Virus record (IMG/VR): IMGVR_UViG_3300021964_000560
Span: 1 to 23,285 of that record
Source of the DNA: a virus
Direction: 5' to 3' (one strand)
DNA length: 23,285 nt
Below the pieces are notes generated by a model that was given only the letters and a program-made list of their open reading frames with translations, had not been told where the DNA came from and searched no databases. Positions 21,452 to 23,285 of the stretch are shown here, in pieces. Numbering within the stretch: the stretch's first letter is position 1; each line of letters starts with the position of its first letter. A program made the translations under genes and the position numbers.

Positions 21452-21914
21452 TGGCAAACCTTAATTGTTCTTGCATTTCCAGTTTTGTTTTAAAAGGTCC
21501 TTGATACTCATACCTATTAAGTGTAATAAACTTAGGACAAAAACTTTTAACCCAGCCATTATTAAATTTAATAATGTAATACCCTGCACAATAAAAACTT
21601 TTACTTTTACTGGTCTTGGTATAAATCGGAAATTGATGTTTTATATCATACAAACTATTCCACGGTTTACCGTTAACAGGATAACCATGTAGTTCATGTT
21701 CTGTTTTAACATCTTTAATTTTTTTCGTTTCTTTGTCAAAGATAATATTGTAATCTTTGCTGAGTAATTTGATGCTGGTGTACTTCTTACGTTCTGTTGA
21801 ACTTACATAAACTACACTACCATCGTCTACCATTTGAATAGTGGCAACTTTTTCGCCTTGATTTTCTACTATCCAAAATTTATTTTTTAATACTGGTTTT
21901 GCAAACACTGTCAT
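21441..21914 (-). CDS. Unknown conserved-looking phage protein (157 aa)
   Basis: It begins TVFAKPVLKNKFWIVENQGEKVATIQ, followed by repeated beta strands. A second conserved-looking part is HGYPVNGKPWNSLYDIKHQFPIYTKT, then SKSFYCAGYYIIKFNNGWVKSFCPKFITLNRYEYQGPFKTKLEMQEQL. This matches my memory of a protein common in pelagic T4-like phages, annotated as hypothetical. It is soluble and beta-rich, and Cys-Ala-Gly-Tyr-Tyr and FCPK may form a conserved core. Function unknown. It is coupled by ATGA to the 51-aa gene upstream. Confidence 0.87.
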   Translation of the reverse strand: MTVFAKPVLKNKFWIVENQGEKVATIQMVDDGSVVYVSSTERKKYTSIKLLSKDYNIIFDKETKKIKDVKTEHELHGYPVNGKPWNSLYDIKHQFPIYTKTSKSKSFYCAGYYIIKFNNGWVKSFCPKFITLNRYEYQGPFKTKLEMQEQLRFANGK

Positions 21915-22066
21915 TGTTGTTGTCCTTGTTGATATCGATACTCTCTACGTAACCACCATTTGTATTGTTGAAAATATTGTTGGACAGTATGTGTGTCCAT
22001 GTGCCAAGCACCACGCTCTTCGCAGTTCTCTAACCACATCTCATGTAACCATTGTCTGAATGTCAT
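21911..22066 (-). CDS. Small Trp-rich protein (51 aa) after RNase H
   Basis: This short gene is joined by ATGA overlaps at both ends: with the RNase H stop (22063-22066) and with the 157-aa gene (21911-21914). The product begins MTFRQWLHEMWLENC, continues with ERGAWHMDTHTVQQYF and ends KWWLRREYRYQQGQQQ. It has six Trp residues in 51, an acidic first half and a basic second half. The perfect coupling supports it strongly. The function is unknown; a partner of RNase H is a reasonable guess from position only. Confidence 0.78.
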   Translation of the reverse strand: MTFRQWLHEMWLENCEERGAWHMDTHTVQQYFQQYKWWLRREYRYQQGQQQ

Positions 22067-23049
22067 TGATACTCTGCACTTAAAAAGTCACTGAAACTGG
22101 TAGCATGTTCGCTTAGTCTGTTTAGTTCATACCTGCCACAAAACTTAAGAAATTTAGCACCAACCATGCTTACAGTTTTTGGGACTGCCATTGTTTTAAT
22201 TGTTTCATTAATTTTTGCTTTGACCGCATCCGGTTGTGCAGTCAAATCTACCAATACACGATTGCGTTCATAGTCATCTAACACACGATGTTCATCACCA
22301 TTATGATCAACCCAACGTTGTAGCATTAGGTTATTCCAGTTAAAGCCTTTGTGACTTCTGTCCTCGTATGCTTCCTGTAAGCCGACCTTATTCTTGCTAC
22401 CTTTAGTGCGTACACCTGGATAAGCACTGAATATGTTATCTGTGGGATCACCGCGCATACATTTTTCAAATAAGATCCAACTTGGGTCTGGAATTTTTTT
22501 AGGTTCTTTGGTTTTCTTGTCTATTACAAGTTTGCCCCGTTTATCGAATATTCCCTCTATGGTATGCAATTCATCTGCTATGCCATTGTACTGTTTGACA
22601 TTAGTATTTAGCAGTTGATGAAAGTCCGAATCTGAGGACACAATAATGTGCTCGTCTTTGGGGTGATTTTGTATCCAGCCTGCGATCAAGTCATCTGCTT
22701 CAAGTTCAGGATGTTGCAGAACTGTACAGTTAGTCTGCTCACGCAAGAACTGTTGCAGTGTGTCAAAAGTTTCCCAGAACAGTTTATCCTCTTCTTGTTC
22801 TGCTTCAGTTAAGGCAGCACGAGCAACCTGTCGGTTCTTTTTGTAGGGTTCGTAGTAATCTTTGCGCCAACTACGCCCTTCTAAACAGAAGACTACGTGA
22901 TTGGCTTTTTGATCTCTCCAGGCTTTGTTTACGCTACCCAGTGTAACGTGAATGGCAAAACCCAGTCGATCCCAAGTATCGGCCTGTCTGTGTGCCGCAT
23001 GTCGGGCACGAAAAAATGTATTAGCAGTGTCAACTATTAGATATCGCAT
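22063..23049 (-). CDS. rnh: T4-type RNase H / 5'-3' flap exonuclease
   Basis: This 328-aa protein is a PIN/FEN-type nuclease that removes RNA primers and 5' flaps during lagging-strand synthesis. The acidic metal site is spread over YLIVDTANT (Asp7), LEADDLIAGW (Glu117, Asp119, Asp120), SSDSDFHQLL (Asp140, Asp142) and MRGDPTDNI (Asp201, Asp204). RKDYYEPYKKNR is the helical-arch-like basic segment, and a helix-hairpin-helix-like region follows GVRTKGSKNKVGLQEAYED. The length is near T4 RNase H (305 aa). No Shine-Dalgarno is free upstream: an 8-bp hairpin ends 2 nt before the ATG. It heads the small-gene run to its left. Confidence 0.93.
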   Translation of the reverse strand: MRYLIVDTANTFFRARHAAHRQADTWDRLGFAIHVTLGSVNKAWRDQKANHVVFCLEGRSWRKDYYEPYKKNRQVARAALTEAEQEEDKLFWETFDTLQQFLREQTNCTVLQHPELEADDLIAGWIQNHPKDEHIIVSSDSDFHQLLNTNVKQYNGIADELHTIEGIFDKRGKLVIDKKTKEPKKIPDPSWILFEKCMRGDPTDNIFSAYPGVRTKGSKNKVGLQEAYEDRSHKGFNWNNLMLQRWVDHNGDEHRVLDDYERNRVLVDLTAQPDAVKAKINETIKTMAVPKTVSMVGAKFLKFCGRYELNRLSEHATSFSDFLSAEYQ

Positions 23050-23051
23050 AA

Positions 23052-23073
23052 GGATAATAATAGCATATTATCC
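23052..23073. repeat. Hairpin in front of the RNase H start
   Basis: GGATAATA (23052-23059) and TATTATCC (23066-23073) form a perfect 8-bp inverted repeat with a 6-nt loop. On the minus-strand message it sits between the upstream gene's stop codon and the rnh ATG at 23049. It contains the only GGA in reach, so it may control initiation or coupling. Confidence 0.5.
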
Positions 23074-23285
23074 ATTTTGTGTCAATAGGATTTGAACTTT
23101 TGGTAAAAGAAATTCTGCCCATGCGCGGTGGGCATCTGCACCATAATGATAGTATTTCGGATTGCTTGGTCGGAATCCTTGTTGTTTTAACCAAAAATAG
23201 TAAGTCATGTTCTGATTATAAGGATCTATATAACTGTTAGACCAATCATATTTTGGTCTATTTTGGCGTTCTGTATAAAAGAAAT
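23068..23285 (-). CDS. C-terminal part of a second SGNH-hydrolase-like protein (start outside window)
   Basis: An open frame runs from the right edge to TAA at 23070-23068, giving 71 residues. After a Tyr/Trp/Asn-rich part (YDWSNSYIDPYNQNMTYY) comes FWLKQQGFRPSNPKYYHYGADAHRAWAEFLLPKV. The ending (G-x-D-AH-x-AWAEFL) resembles the last block of SGNH/GDSL hydrolases, in which the catalytic His lies before a final helix, and echoes THPLEEAHRDAAELM in the gene at 4716. The usual DxxHP is imperfect here, so the call is tentative. The true length and N-terminus cannot be seen. Confidence 0.6.
   Translation of the reverse strand, partial: FFYTERQNRPKYDWSNSYIDPYNQNMTYYFWLKQQGFRPSNPKYYHYGADAHRAWAEFLLPKVQILLTQNG

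Noticed and set aside
1-23285. tRNA genes, CRISPR arrays, insertion sequences or attachment sites
   Set aside because: No cloverleaf, regular spaced repeats, transposase or integrase sequence was recognised by eye.

Overview
The window reads as a piece of a large marine T4-like (myovirus) phage genome. Support comes from a T4-type RNase H/flap exonuclease, a phage dTMP-synthesis set (dCMP deaminase, ThyA thymidylate synthase, dihydrofolate reductase), a MoxR/CobS-like AAA+ ATPase of the kind known from marine T4-like phages, and dense packing of short genes with 1-23 bp overlaps. Many small conserved proteins of unknown function also resemble families I associate with pelagic phages (from memory, not searched). 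No tRNA, integrase, transposase, CRISPR array or rRNA was seen. The host cannot be read from the sequence; a marine proteobacterium is plausible.

Layout. Positions 1-9978 lie on the plus strand and form one tightly overlapping operon-like run: the end of one twitch-type radical SAM enzyme, a small two-helix membrane protein, two more radical SAM enzymes, an unrecognised 359-aa protein, an SGNH-hydrolase-like protein, a basic 33-aa protein, a DUF1289-like 52-aa Cys-rich protein, a NodU/TobZ-type O-carbamoyltransferase, a 2OG-Fe(II) oxygenase-like protein, a dCMP deaminase and a 607-aa protein with repeated Trp-rich, glycosyltransferase-like units. This is an accessory tailoring cassette. The chemistry suggests modification of a sugar, glycan or peptide, perhaps on the virion or the host surface.

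From 9959 to the right edge everything lies on the minus strand, so the two runs converge and overlap by 20 bp. Read leftwards from the right edge, this run holds the end of a probable second SGNH-like protein, RNase H, a series of small unknown genes, the MoxR ATPase, an HEXXH+VWA protein, a fourth radical SAM enzyme in an AT-rich patch, more small phage genes, DHFR, ThyA, an 81-aa protein, an NAD-dependent epimerase and a DegT/StrS aminotransferase. The last two probably make an amino-sugar that could supply the tailoring cassette.

Regulation. Four sigma70-like promoters with exact 17-bp spacing sit in the short gaps at 17.9, 19.2, 20.2 and 20.5 kb, each followed by a strong GGAG ribosome site. 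Three of the four carry a 10-bp palindrome TACTWWAGTA exactly 4 bp upstream of the -35, and the four fall into two sequence-related pairs. A perfect-consensus TTGACA/TATAAT pair lies just in front of thyA, with the -10 only 6 nt from the ATG. The same -10 to ATG spacing occurs at the dCMP deaminase gene, suggesting leaderless messages for the dTMP pathway. All functional calls are made by eye from motifs; no database search was run.
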